From: Enoplolaimus lenunculus
Taxonomy: Eukaryota; Nematoda; Enoplea; Enoplida; Thoracostomopsidae
Reading direction: 5' to 3'
DNA length: 64,000 nucleotides
Assembly (NCBI GenBank): GCA_030248215.1
Contig: JASANG010002886.1
Location: 62,001-126,000, forward strand
The position numbers were made by a program, and so were the translations under genes. This document shows positions 12,363 through 23,636 of this stretch, in pieces. The notes below the pieces were generated by a model, which had not been told where the DNA came from, did no database searches, and saw only the letters and a list, made by a program, of their open reading frames with translations. How positions within the stretch are numbered: position 1 is the first letter of the stretch; each line of letters begins with the position of its first letter.

Positions 12363-14448
12363 GAAACTTTGGCCCATAACAAAAGGGGGCTTCCTGTTTT
12401 TCAAGGTGGAAAACATGAACAGAAGTGCAGCGCAGCCACTCCTGTGTGACGGCTAGGAACTCCGCTGGTTTGGTAGCAAAAATCACAAGCGTAAAGTGTG
12501 CGTGGGAAAAGTGGAAAATTCGTAAGTCTTGACATTCCCTGGTTTAATAGGAAAATTCTGCAGAGCAAAGTTTGTTTGGAAAACCGGAAAAGAGGAAAAT
12601 TAAACATAGGTTTTCCCTGGTTAGCTAGGGAAAGTCTGAAAATAGATTTTGTTTGGAAAACGGGAAAAGTGGAAAACTTAAACGCCTATGATGTTTCCTC
12701 GGTTGGTAGGGAAAACCTGAACGATAGGTTCTGTTTGGAAAACGGGAAAAGTTGAAAATTCAGAACGTATAGAATTCAGACACTTTTCTAGTTTCCAACC
12801 ACAATGGAAAAATTTCCTTCGCCACAATCTTTCACGTTTATTAAAACAAATTGTGGGATCCCACTGCGCTTTGAACGGATATTAAAGCAGGATGGGGGGC
12901 TGCCGGTCCTCCCTTCCCCACAATGAAAAACTTCCCTCCGCCACAATCTTTCACGTTTATTAAGACAAATTGTGGAACCCCCTTGGCGATTTGAAATGAT
13001 ACTAAGCAGGATGAGTACCAAACTGTTCAAACTTATTTCAGTCGTTTTAGCGGTTTCAATAATAAAATGCTTAGTGCAGGAGGCTTGGAGGCGGCAGACC
13101 CCCATCCTTATCCCTTCAAATTACATGGGGGGCAGAGGGGCTGCAGCCCTCCTGAGGGCCATAACATAAAATTGCCGAACAATTTTCGCACTAGAAACTA
13201 GTTCTAAATCAGGAAAGCAAAACATTTTATGTTACAAGTGGAAGTTATCCCCCTCCATATTTGCGTAGTGGCAACTAAAAACTACATAATTGACGGAATT
13301 CAAACGCCTGGGCATTCTCAGGTCTCGGGGGAAAATTTTCAAGCGGAAAATTTGTTTGAAAAACGGAAAAGTGGAAAATGAAAACGGCTAAATTTTTATG
13401 GTTTGGTAGGCAAAATCTGAAGCGTGATGACTCCTGTATGACGGATAGGAATTCCGCTGGTTTGATAGGAACAATAAGGATAATTTTGGCTGGGAAAACT
13501 TAGGCGTTTAAACTTTCTATTTAGGAACAAAACTTACGCTTCAGAATTTTCCTACCTAACCAAGGAAAACCTATAAGTTTTATATATTTAGCTTTTCCCG
13601 TTTTCCAAACAACACCTACGCTTTATATTTTCCTCCCTGCCTAAAGCAGTGATAATCTATGCATTTTTATTTTCCCTTTTTCCTGTTTTCCAAACAAAAC
13701 CTTCGCTTCTCATTTTCCATATCAACCAAGGGAAAATCCAGTTATTTAAATTTTCCACTTTTCCCGTTTTCCAAACAAAACCTACGCTTCAGATTTTCCC
13801 TACCAAACCACGTGGAAACAAGCGTTCAAATTTTACACTATTCCCGTTTTCCGAACCTCGCCAACACCTCTAACTTTCCTTACCAACCAAATTGCTTGAA
13901 TTTTTCACTTTTCCAGTTTTCCGAACAGAACCACACATCCAAATTTCCCAGCCAGATCAACCAAAGTGTTACTTCCCTACCAGACCTAAAGAAAACCTAT
14001 ACGTTTAAGTTTTCCACTTTTCCCGGTTTCCAAACCTCGCCTACACCTCGAATTTTCTTTACCAACCAAAAGGAATCATGTGCCAAGGCTTGAATTTTCC
14101 ACTTTTCCAATTTTTATGTTTTCCGAACCGAACCACACATCCCAAGTTTGCAGCCAAACCAACCAAACAGTTCCTTCCCTACTAGACGTAGAGGAAACCT
14201 ATACGTTTAACTTTTCCACCTTTTCCGGTTTCCAAACCTCGCCTCCGCCTATAACTTTCCCTAATGAACTTGGGTATATTCAGGCAGCTGAATTCTCCAC
14301 TTTTCCGAGCCAAAATTATGCATGTGACTTTTCCTACCAAACCAGCAAAATTCTTAGCCATCATACGCGAGTGGCTACGCTGTACTCCTGGTCATAAGTT
14401 TTCCACCTTGGAAAACGAGAAGCCCCTGTGCTATACATTGGCGGAAAT
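12363..14448. mobile_element. Fold-back element FB1 built of minisatellite arms
   Basis: The outer ends are inverted copies: left GAAACTTTGGCCCAT with an AGTGCAGCGCAGCCACTCC block, right its reverse complement (GGAGT.C.GCGTAGCCACT, then GCCAATGTATAGCACAGG). Inside, a degenerate unit of about 60-70 bp (TTTTCC, CTTTTCCCGTTTTCC, AAACAAAACC, ACGCTTCAGATTTTCC, CTACCAAACCA) runs in one orientation over about 12480-12770 and 13310-13480, and in the opposite orientation over about 13520-14420. A foreign block fills 12790-13300. There is no transposase frame; the small open frames here are translations of the minisatellite. The structure matches fold-back (FB-like) non-autonomous DNA elements. Confidence 0.8.
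12799..13035. repeat. 119-bp tandem duplication inside FB1
   Basis: Two adjacent copies starting at 12799 and 12918 share CCACAATG, then CGCCACAATCTTTCACG and TTTATTAA.ACAAATTGTGG. They lie in the non-minisatellite centre of the fold-back element and probably belong to sequence that inserted into it. Confidence 0.7.
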
Positions 14449-14729
14449 TTTTATACTTCAATATCAGTTTTTCATTTCCATTATTTTCCCATCCGTTTAC
14501 GCCATGCAAAATCGTATATATATAGTTCTAGCAGTCATTCATTGAAATATTTAGATACCGTGCTGGCAAAGTTATCAATATCACATGTATTCGCTTCATT
14601 TATTGTAGCAACTTTGTCATCGGAGAGAACTACAGAATCTGTATTACGTACCTTTTTTCGTTTTGGTGGCGTAGCTGTAACAAAACTATAATATTGCTTC
14701 TAAAACCAACACTATATATAAATGGTGGT

Positions 14730-15156
14730 TACTGTAGTGACCCGAATTAGAGGGGGGACTGATATTGATTTGCCTCTCCAGAGGGTACCCCCCTTGTTAT
14801 TCGGTTACAGACTGTTATTTATTTTTTACCCACGCTCCGCCGCCCTTCGTTACTGATATATATCCGGTACTGCAATTTTCCGTTAAACGTTTATTTGTCT
14901 TGTGTCAATAGCTTGAGCGATAATTCAAGGATATACTTAGGAATGTACTCTCAAAATTTAAGTACGTTTTAAAGTTTCGAACTCAAATTATTTGGTCCTG
15001 GAGTCATTTATTCGTTACAATTATGGTTAATTGACATTTATGGACTCTAATTAGGGTTTAGGGACTATCTGCTTACGGACTCTTATATGGGATACTGACT
15101 CCTATTGATCCGGACTCAAAATGGGTCGACCCCCTCTTATTCGGGTTAATACAGTA
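14730..15156. mobile_element. MITE with GAGGGGG-bearing inverted ends
   Basis: Left end TACTGTAGTGACCCGAAT followed by TAGAGGGGG; the right end, read in reverse, is TACTGTATTAACCCGAAT followed by AAGAGGGGG. The element is 427 bp with no coding potential. A second, more decayed copy lies at about 47030-47410 and shares most of the interior (CGCCCTCCGCCGCCC.TCG, CGTTTATTTGTCTTGT, GGACTCTAATTAGGG). Confidence 0.75.
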
Positions 15157-15465
15157 ACATTTAACGTATATATCAGAAATAGATACTACAGATGGCCGCA
15201 TTGTCCCAAGTAAAGCATTTTTACGTTTGGTCAGTCACTGATAAACAGTTACAATCCGTAAACTGGTGTTTAGTAAACTGGTTTTTAGCAATTTTACGAC
15301 CGAAAGCCTTACACATTTTTTTGAGTTTAGAAGAAAGTTATTCAGGCTTACTGGTATAAAAGCTAACGCCGGAAATGCTTTATACGAGTACACCAACGGT
15401 TTAAGTGCTCAAAGGTGAAGAAAATCGGAATCCAGATCAGCAAAATTTTCCAGCGGAGTCAACCA

Positions 15466-15597
15466 CACTGTAAAGTTCAGTGAGTTGATTTTATCTCAGA
15501 ATGAGTTGAATCACTCAGTCTGAGTCAGACTATCAGAACTCAGAATTTTGAGTTAATTCAATCTATTCTGAGTCAATTAATCAACTCAGAGTGTACT
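15466..15597. mobile_element. Short hairpin MITE rich in ACTCAG/CTGAGT
   Basis: Nearly the whole 132 bp folds on itself: left CACTGTAAAGTTCAGTGAGT with TTGATT..ATCTCAGAATGAG pairs with the right arm, whose reverse reads ACACTCTGAGTTGATTAAT. A related fragment lies at about 61485-61545. No coding potential. Confidence 0.6.
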
Positions 15598-15599
15598 AA

Positions 15600-16110
15600 T
15601 GTGTACTGATTTTAATTCAGAAATAACCAACCACCAAGCTGAATTGTTTATCAACACATTGTAATTTACAGTGCATAAACGCTGCAAAGCAGATTCAACG
15701 TTGATGAAATCGGCAATTTCATCAATAACTTTTGAAGTACTGTTAATTACTTTTGAAGTACTGTTCTTCAAAGTTTTTGTACACAAATACGCCAAATTCA
15801 CTGTCCAAAAAAACAAACAACATTGAACGATGCAAGTGAATAAAATTACGAGTAATTTGGCTACATGTTAGCACGGGTAAAGATCCAACTAGATACGAAA
15901 TAATCATCTTAGAAATCTCTGATATAGTTATGATAGTACGTAAAATTCAAACTGCTGCATCTCAAACCAATAACATGTAATAAAATGCAAACCATGACGT
16001 TACCCTGAGAAAATTTTACCCCGAAATGTAAATTTTATATAAGACAAAAATTTTTGGTTGACTGAAAACAGTATACACTTCAAAATATTTAAAACCGTGT
16101 TGTAACTAAC
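15600..16110. other. AT-rich spacer, nothing recognised
   Basis: Contains a perfect short tandem repeat, (GTACTG, TTAATTACTTTTGAA) twice around 15726-15765, but no gene or transposon signature that I can support. Confidence 0.4.
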
Positions 16111-16111
16111 T

Positions 16112-16310
16112 TGGGCCCCGGATCATTCTCCGGCGGGGCAGTAATAGAGTCAGTTTAAGCTTTAGACTAACTTTTTTGCTTAGGCTTAGACTTAGGCTTA
16201 GGTTTACGAATAGGCTCATCGTTATACGGTTAGACATAGGCTTATTCTTAGGCTTAGGCTTAGGAATATGCTTATACTACTGTTCCGGACCTGTTCTATA
16301 CATGGGCCCT
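16112..16310. mobile_element. GGCC-ended MITE with TTAGGC-like core (complete copy 1)
   Basis: Left end TGGGCCCC.GATCATTC; right end CTGTTCCGGACCTGTTC then TATACATGGGCCC. The core carries imperfect arrays of TTAGGC (GCTTAGGCTTAGACTTAGG and TTCTTAGGCTTAGGCTTAGG). The right end is the same 30-bp terminus that bounds the fold-back elements FB1 and FB2. Partial or very short copies of the family lie at about 17627-17707, 19731-19845, 22790-22853, 39357-39440, 41200-41301 and 56192-56240. Confidence 0.75.
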
Positions 16311-16398
16311 AACTTGTTAGCTGTTATGCAAAAACTATAATGCGGCGTTCACAATAAAAAATTTGGCCTGGCCACAAAATATGCCCCATCCCAGGGTT

Positions 16399-16563
16399 AA
16401 CGAGTGGTTGTTGACCCTACCTCAACGAAAATTTTTCCGTTGACCCTACCTCAACGAGTGGTCTGTGCCACTCGTTGAGGTAGGGTCAACACTTTTTTTA
16501 CAACCCGGGACACACGTTGACCCTACCTCAACGCAAAATTTCTGTTGACCCTACATCAACGTG
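16399..16563. repeat. 18-bp repeat cluster overlapping the TDG stop codon
   Basis: GTTGACCCTACCTCAACG occurs at 16410, 16439, 16516 and, with one change, 16543, and inverted at 16473-16490. The 16446-16483 stretch is a near-perfect hairpin with a 6-bp loop. The last codons and the stop of TDG (minus strand) lie inside the two rightmost copies. Confidence 0.85.
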
Positions 16564-19481
16564 TGTCACAGAGCAATTTGATTCAACCATAGCCCAGCTA
16601 AAACAATTCAACGTACCCTTTTCAGTTGACGAAGTTGATCGAATGCAGTGATAATCGCCCGGGATTTCAACAGCACCGGAGCCTAACAGTTGATCGCGAA
16701 CTATTTTGAGATGTTTGAAGAATGGCAATTTATGCTTAACCGTCGGATATGCTGCAGTTCGTGGGCTTGACGAAGGCATAACAAAAATTACGCTGCCTTC
16801 ATTCGGTCTAAACATACTTCCCGCAGTATCACAGTCTTGAGGCAATTTACATAAGGTCATACTACTCCAAACAAAATATTCTCGTTGAAGACCAAACCGG
16901 CATTGTTTGAAGTTACTGAACACTTCAAAAATGCCTATAAAATAAACAACATATATAACAGTCATATGTAATGGAATACTACTTTAATCATGTATATGGT
17001 CATAAGTAAAAACCTTTTGTCGGCTTATAAACGCAACATTTGGCACCACTATCAATCATGCAGTTTGTCAACAATAAATAACATTGTTCACACCTTACAC
17101 GTCCTTGATACAAGCTAACCTAATCGTTTCATGTGACTTCTTATTTCTTACTAAGAACTCAACAATTTCATTATTCTGTACAATGCCATTTGTACACAAA
17201 TCTAAATAACGAAGAATCCAACGACATGATTTAGAGTTGAAGACGTATGGGTTGATGCTAGAAGAGGATTGGTGTATATGCCATACGACATTGTGTTTTT
17301 CTGTTTTTCGGAAAACTGCATTTACCCTTTCCGTTGAATACTACGATCCTCGGGCGATATTCAGCAATTTTTCTCTTCAGAATCTCCGCGCCACAATGAA
17401 GTTCTTCTCTAAAAATAAATAACCGTAAAACAACAGCTTTCGCGTACGTGATACCTTCGTTGCAAAAATAATTCAATATCCACGACAGATAAATTAACAC
17501 GTTCATAAAATGAATAACTTTCTAAAAGCCAAATATAAACCCGTCGTCGGTGGGTTCAAACAAGCTACGGTGGGTGTTCTTAGACCCAAATTTTAGTTTT
17601 TCGAACTTAACGTTCCGTAAAAAACATTGGCCAATACAAAGAACAGGGTCGTAGCAGTAGTCGGAAAAACGGTTTGCTCCTGATCTATACGTGGCTCAAC
17701 ACATTGAACAATATCTACAGGAAGTCAGGTAACGCATAAACATACATTAATGTGATAATAGCAAAATTATTTTCCACCAACTAAAATTCCCCATGATCCA
17801 TTTAAAAATTAACTTGCTAACGATACAAAACATTAGAACAAATAATAGTTCAAAATTAAGAGAAAATCTTATTAACAAAACTACTTTAAAACTTAAATGT
17901 TGACGGTTATATTGGATCAGAGTTGGACATTGCCCGCGTGCACTCCGGGTCGGGCAAAGAATTTCAGGCGCGCGTATACCCGCGGGTAAAGATTTGTATG
18001 ATGCGGGTAAAAAATTGGCAGTTCTTACCCGCGCCGCACATAGTCATCTGATATTCACACTAGCCAAATATTGACAAGAACAACGCATGTCGGTGCAATA
18101 TATAAAGCGGGGTTGTGATGCCTTCATTCACCTAATGAGGGGACGTGAACAACTTCGAGTAAGCTTCCAGATGTTACGTCGCGTGATATGGTTTGTTTTA
18201 GTTCTTGGCAGATCCTGTGCAATGTTATACCGGTGCTTCATTTAGTTGGGTTTCAAATTTCGGTGTTTCTAGTAAACTTTCATAAGTAAAATTCATTGCA
18301 GCTATAAAAACGTAAAGCTTGATTTAGTGTAAATCACTAGCAATCTTTAAAATTCTGGTTTAACTTCAGTCGCAGGTAAAAGGTGGGTCGCGGGTAGATC
18401 ATTTTAGCGCGGGTATACGCGCGGGTAAGAAATTCCTATTTGCGTGGATAAAGCGCGGGTCGGGTAAAAAAACCTTACCCACTTCCAACTCTGTATTGAA
18501 TAATAAAACACTTGAAAACAACATAAAATTTAACACTTATCCAGATCCTTACGCAGTTAGATCAGTAGAAGCAGACGTTGTTCGGGCGACACAATTCGTT
18601 AAACCTATGCCAAAGTCAGGCATTTTGAAATCATCTTCGCACGTCACAGTGACACCTTCCGGCAGTAAACCGCTTTGGCTCATACAGGGCCCTAAATATA
18701 TGTTAGAAAAAATGCGTTGTGCACTATCAAAGGACATAGCAAAAAACTTTGTTTTTATGCGGAAACCAAAAACGATAAAGCGGAAGTGAAAGTAGACAGT
18801 GTGGCCTCAAAGCGCGGTCTTCGCAATCACTGGGTAACGATTCAATTTGCTCAATAAAAATTTTGGTGGTTATGTTTTACGCTTATGCATTCACTCATGA
18901 CAAAAGGAAATAAATTAAATTCAATAAATATGGACTGAAATCAAACAATTTATAAACGAATCAATCAAGTACCTAAGTAGGTAAAAACGTACAGAAATGG
19001 TTTCCGTTCATGCCATAATGTCGTCCTTTTTTCGCTGAAAAATATCCTGGGTTTATGCCAACCTAAAACAATAGATTCTAATTCTATAACAATGCAGCGT
19101 TTTTAGTTTCTTTGTGAGTCGGAGTTTAAAATTAAAATTTAAAAATGAAATTACAATTCTGAAAGTACGCTTATGAAAAGAAACTGTTTCGTATCTGTCC
19201 TGAAATTTTGCAACAGAATTACAGTTGCTCAGAAAGATCTTTGACCCTAAAAGAGTTCGGTTAGTTTACATTTTTCAGATATCCGAACACGTTTGCTGGC
19301 TAAACTTATATTTTCTTAACTGACCAAAAATTATAACATTTTAAGACATTATTCATTGGGATGTGATCCTTACAATCATAACTTCCAAATCCTTGTTCAG
19401 GTAATCCGGCAGGGTTTTTTGAAACACATCTTTATCTCTCAGCACTGTTTTAGTGGAAGCTTTTCTTTTGCGACTTGTCAT
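16528..19481 (-). CDS. TDG: Thymine DNA glycosylase (G/T mismatch-specific, Mug/TDG family)
   Basis: Nuclear base-excision repair enzyme removing T or U opposite G and, in animals with cytosine methylation, formyl- and carboxylcytosine. Exons on the minus strand: 19481-19374, 19062-18993, 18691-18553, 17408-17326, 16934-16528; GT/AG sites and phases agree and give 268 residues. The active-site motif GINPG (residues 38-42, catalytic Asn40) is followed by GNHFW (56-60), 'FGIGLTNCVARTT', 'EYRPRIVVFNGKG' and the DNA-intercalating loop MPSSSPR (186-192), all in family order. Vertebrate TDG is about 410 residues. This one has almost no N-terminal regulatory region (MTSRKRKAS... begins 25 residues before the fold), and the C-terminal tail is short and ends inside a repeat. 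The third intron holds a MITE (17918-18493). Function follows from the family; substrate preference here is unknown. Confidence 0.92.
17918..18493. mobile_element. hAT-like MITE in TDG intron 3, with 8-bp target duplication
   Basis: Ends CAGAGTTGGA / TCCAACTCTG are inverted repeats and extend imperfectly inward through blocks of GCGGGTA. The flanks are TATTGGAT and TATTGAAT, an 8-bp duplication with one change, which is the size made by hAT transposases. 576 bp, no coding frame, markedly more GC-rich at both ends than its surroundings. Confidence 0.75.
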
Positions 19482-20989
19482 AACGGTAACACTTTAACGT
19501 GAGCCAGTTGTTAACAAATATTAATTCAGAACGACGTTTAAGAGCAGAATAGTTATATATACTATGGTTTACACAAGAGAGTACATAAATTTTTAACATA
19601 TATCACTCATCTTTGAACATAGGTGATGTTCGCATATAAAAGGTTAACTCCAAACGTAAGTGTCGGCAGAGTTTTACCGGAATCGGCAATAACGTCTCCA
19701 AAAAATCAATTCCTGTTCCGATGTTCGGGTGATGTATAGATCAGGGCCGGAACAGTAGGTAGTATATATAAGCATATTCCTAAGCCCAAGCCGAAACATA
19801 AAGTAATGCCTATGCTTAAGCAAAAAATTAGTCTAAAAGGCAGGGTTCAAACGGAATTCCTATTACGGCTAAAATCCGATAATCCGATTTTTGTTCCGAC
19901 TTGCTGTTATTCCGATGCTAGAATTCAGATTTTGTGGTTATGAGTTTTTAAGGTGATTGAACTTAGATTTTGCCCGTTGTGTCGTTCGCTTGCATATAAT
20001 GTTTGTTCTTTCTTAGTAAGTATTCTAGTTGCTACTTGAACAGCGTCTAGTAAAGCAAGTCATTCCTCTGGTTATCAAAATTTTACTGCAATTGAAAACT
20101 ATAAGTTTTACCTTTAAACGAATAACAACATCTAAACTTTAAATTCTATTTCATAGCGGCGAGCACCAAGGTGAAACCGGAATTCCGTATTTTTCACTAT
20201 CCGTTTCCGGTAACAATCCGGTATTTTTCACCGGAATTCTCCCGTATATTCAATATTGGACAGTGAACAACCAGAGGTCTGCCTCCGGCTACGGCACCGG
20301 CAGAAAATCGGCTTCCGGCTTCGGCAGAAATTTCGCAGGAGGTTCCGGCATCTCGGTAGTGAAATTTTGCATAATTTTGCAAACTTTACCGTTTAGCGCG
20401 TTTCGTTTTACTTTTATCACAATTTTCTGGAAAGAATTTCCGAAATTTCGCAGAAAATCAGCGTTAAACCAAACAACTTAACAACATATTGCAGATATTG
20501 GCTAAAATTAACTAATTAACCATCATTTTTACTACCTAATTTAGCCGCACCTCCAGCTCCGGCATTTTTCACCTCCGGTTGCGTCCTGGTATTGAAAATT
20601 TTCCTCATTTGAAAATTTAAGAAGAATTGGCATATAATTCTAACTTATTTTACTAAAATTGTCTGAGCGTGTATTGCCAAAATTTTCAATTTGTGCCATA
20701 CTCCATAATTTATGATACGTTTTCAGCTACCGCATTTGCTTAAGGATTTTAGCATTCCAAAAATAGCGTTAAAAGTGAACTTTTCGGTAACAACCAATTT
20801 TCAAATGTAGCACTGCATTTGGTGCAACCGTCTCCTTACTGCAGTGACAAATATTCATTTTGAAAGTTCTGTACTGACTTGTATAAACACAATTCATAAA
20901 CCGAAGTATTAAATATCACTACTCTATAGAATTAGTTAATTTTCAAAAATCTGGGTCCCTTTATTTATAATTTCATAAGACTACATGTC
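19482..20989. other. Intergenic, repeat fragments only
   Basis: Partial GGCC-ended MITE at about 19731-19845, and a block rich in CCGGAAT/TTCCGGT words at about 20170-20350 belonging to a dispersed degenerate repeat seen elsewhere in the window. No gene recognised. Confidence 0.5.
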
Positions 20990-22572
20990 GAAAGTTTCGG
21001 CCAATGTATAGCACAGGGTCTTCCAGTTTTCCACGATGGAAAACTTATAACCAGTAGTGCAGCGCAGCCACTCCTGTATGACGGCCCTATTTTCCGTTGT
21101 TTCGGTAGGAAAATTGCCAACCATAAGTGTGGCTGGCAAAACTGGAAAATTCAAACGCCTAGATATTTCCATGTTTGGTAGGAAAAGTCAGAGGTGCAGG
21201 CGAAGTTCTGAAAAGTGGAAAAGTTAAACGTATAGGAGATCTCTAGGTTTGGTTGAGAAGGACCACTTTGGTTGGTTTGGCTGGAACATTGGGTGTGTGG
21301 ATCGGTTCAGAAAACGGGAAAAGTGGAAAAATTGAAAATTCAAGCGTAAGTATATGATTCCTTTCTGTTGGTAAGGAAATCTAATAAGGCGTAATCGAGG
21401 GGCGGAAAACGGGAAAAGTGGAAAATTCAATCGTAGGTATATGATTCGTTTTGGTTGGTAGGGAAAGTTAGTGGTGTAGGCGTGGTTATGAAAACGGGAA
21501 AAATGGAAAATGTTAATGCCTAGATTTTCCATTGGTTGATTTGGAAAATCTGAAGCATAGGTTTTGCTTGGAAAACGAGAAAATTTAAACACCTAGATTT
21601 ACCCTGGGTTTGTAAGAAAAATCTGAAGCATAGGTTTTGGTTGGAAAACGGGAACATTCAAACGCCTAGATTTTCCCTTGGTTGGTAGGAAAAATCTGAA
21701 ACATAGGTTTTGGTATAAAACGGCAAAACTTAAACGCATAGATTTACCCTGGGTTAGTAGGAGAAATCTGAAGCACACGTTTTGTTTGAAGAACGGGAAA
21801 AGCGCAAAATTAAAATGCCTAGATTTTCTCCTGGTTGGTAAGAAAAATGTGAAGCATAGGTTTGTTTGAAAAACGGGAAAAGTGAATATTGAAATGCCTA
21901 GATTTTCCCTTGGTTGGTAAAGAAAAAATCTGAAACATATAGGTTTCGGTTCGAAAACGGGAAAATTTAAACACTTAGATTTTTCCTGAGTTGGTAGGGA
22001 AATTCAGAAGTATTAGCTGTTTGGAAAATGGGAAAAGTGGAAAATAAAAGCTCCCAGATTTTCCCTTGGTGGTAGATAGGGGAAATCTGAAGCATAGGTT
22101 TTGTTTGAAAAACGGGAAAAAGTTAAAATGCCTGATTTTCCTTGGTTGGTAAAAAAGTCTGAAGCACAGGATTTGGTATTAAAACGGAAAAAGTGCTAAA
22201 TTTAAACGCCTATTGAATTTTTAGTTTACCCGTTTTGCCACAAATCCTACGATTTTTATTACCAAAACCAAGGAAAAGTCAGTCGGTGCGGTTAACCAAA
22301 CCATGAAAATTCAAACGTATAAATTTTCCACTTTTCCCGTTTCCCAAACAAACTTAAAACTACAAATTTTCCCTACCGAACCAGGGAATATATATAATAT
22401 ATATATCCAGGCTTATGAATTTTCCGCTTATTCCCAGCAAAACCTATGCCTGTGATTTTTCCTACCCATCCAGTGGATAATCAAGCCGTCATACAGGAGT
22501 GGCTGCGATGCACTCCTGGTCTTAAGTTTTCCACCCTGGAAGCCCCTGTTCTATACATGGGCCAAAGTTTCA
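20990..22572. mobile_element. Fold-back element FB2, sibling of FB1
   Basis: The left end (GGCCAATGTATAGCACAGG) and the right end (CCTGTTCTATACATGGGCC then AAAGTTTC) are inverted copies, each followed inward by the AGTGCAGCGCAGCCACTCC block. The minisatellite (GGAAAACGGGAAAAGTGG, AAACGCCTAGATTTTCCC, TTGGTTGGTAGG, AATCTGAAGCATAGG) runs in one orientation to about 22210 and inverted from there to 22440. The inner array is asymmetric (about 1.1 kb against 0.25 kb), so arm length changes freely. No transposase frame. Confidence 0.82.
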
Positions 22573-23636
22573 AACTGCTAAAAATGCTAATTGCATTTCA
22601 AATTACTGGCAAGCTGATCCACCGCTCTGAGAATTGACAGACCACCATTAAAATAATGGGCAACAAAGGTCAAAAGTCCTACACTTTACTAATTTTTACT
22701 AGAATTACTAAAACTAAAGTTCCGACTAGTATTTTTGATTCCGATGCAACTTCCAACAAAATGTAGTTCCGATTCGAATCCTGCTAAAGGGTAAGCTTAC
22801 TGCATTGTAGTTCTGCGAAAAAATACTCTGCCTTTGATCTATACATGGGCCCGGCATTCAAGGACACCGGAACAGGAACTTTTAAAGTTTTTGGCGAAGA
22901 AATATCAACTTGACAGCTTACAAAATTAATAATTTTTAAGAGCTTGACGCTACAATGTATTCATGACGAATAAACATCAAGAATTAATTCATATGTATAT
23001 ATATGAATAGCTTTGGAAGTCGAATTCATCATTATCGACTAACCCGAGAATTTATAGCTTATGTTTGATATTTATTACAGTCGTCTGCAAATTAACAATA
23101 GAAATTCATGTGAAGATTCAGAAAGTGATGTTTCGTTACAAATACTTGCAGCTACAGAAATTTCGTGCAAGTTGCAGCTGTGAATTTTCGCTGCTGTGAA
23201 TTGGGCTAAACTTCTTCATGTTTACTGTATTTCGAACAAATGATTTTTAATGTATACAGTCGTGGAAAGTTTACTTCGATGATATTATGAAAATTCGCAA
23301 CACAAAAATATTCAAAACCGATGCTATAAAACATCGCAATGTTTACTGCAGCTGACAAGTAACATTCAAGATTATACAAGAAAATGGAATGGACTATGAA
23401 ATAAACATTCTTGCATATTCGCGTTTTACAGTCAACAACTATTCAGCGTATGCGTCTGTATTGATAAACCAATCACACGGCTAACTGTGAGTTTTAGCTA
23501 TCAATCCTTGGGTTGTGGTTTAGCATGAAAGCCTTTTATAAACATTCTTCATCATATCTTAACCACACTGTTATTATCTACACTTTCAGTTTTATGCTCA
23601 ATTTTTGTATTACTAAAAGCAAAGCTAACACTTACA
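22573..23636. other. Intergenic, AT-rich
   Basis: Right end of a GGCC-ended MITE at 22790-22853 (CTTTGATCTATACATGGGCCC). The remainder is AT-rich, and it includes whatever 3' UTR TFIIE alpha has. Nothing else recognised. Confidence 0.5.

Noticed and set aside
13649-14545. Overlapping open frames rich in Phe, Pro and Ser
   Set aside because: Translations of the FB1 minisatellite; the repeat unit drifts without codon-level constraint.
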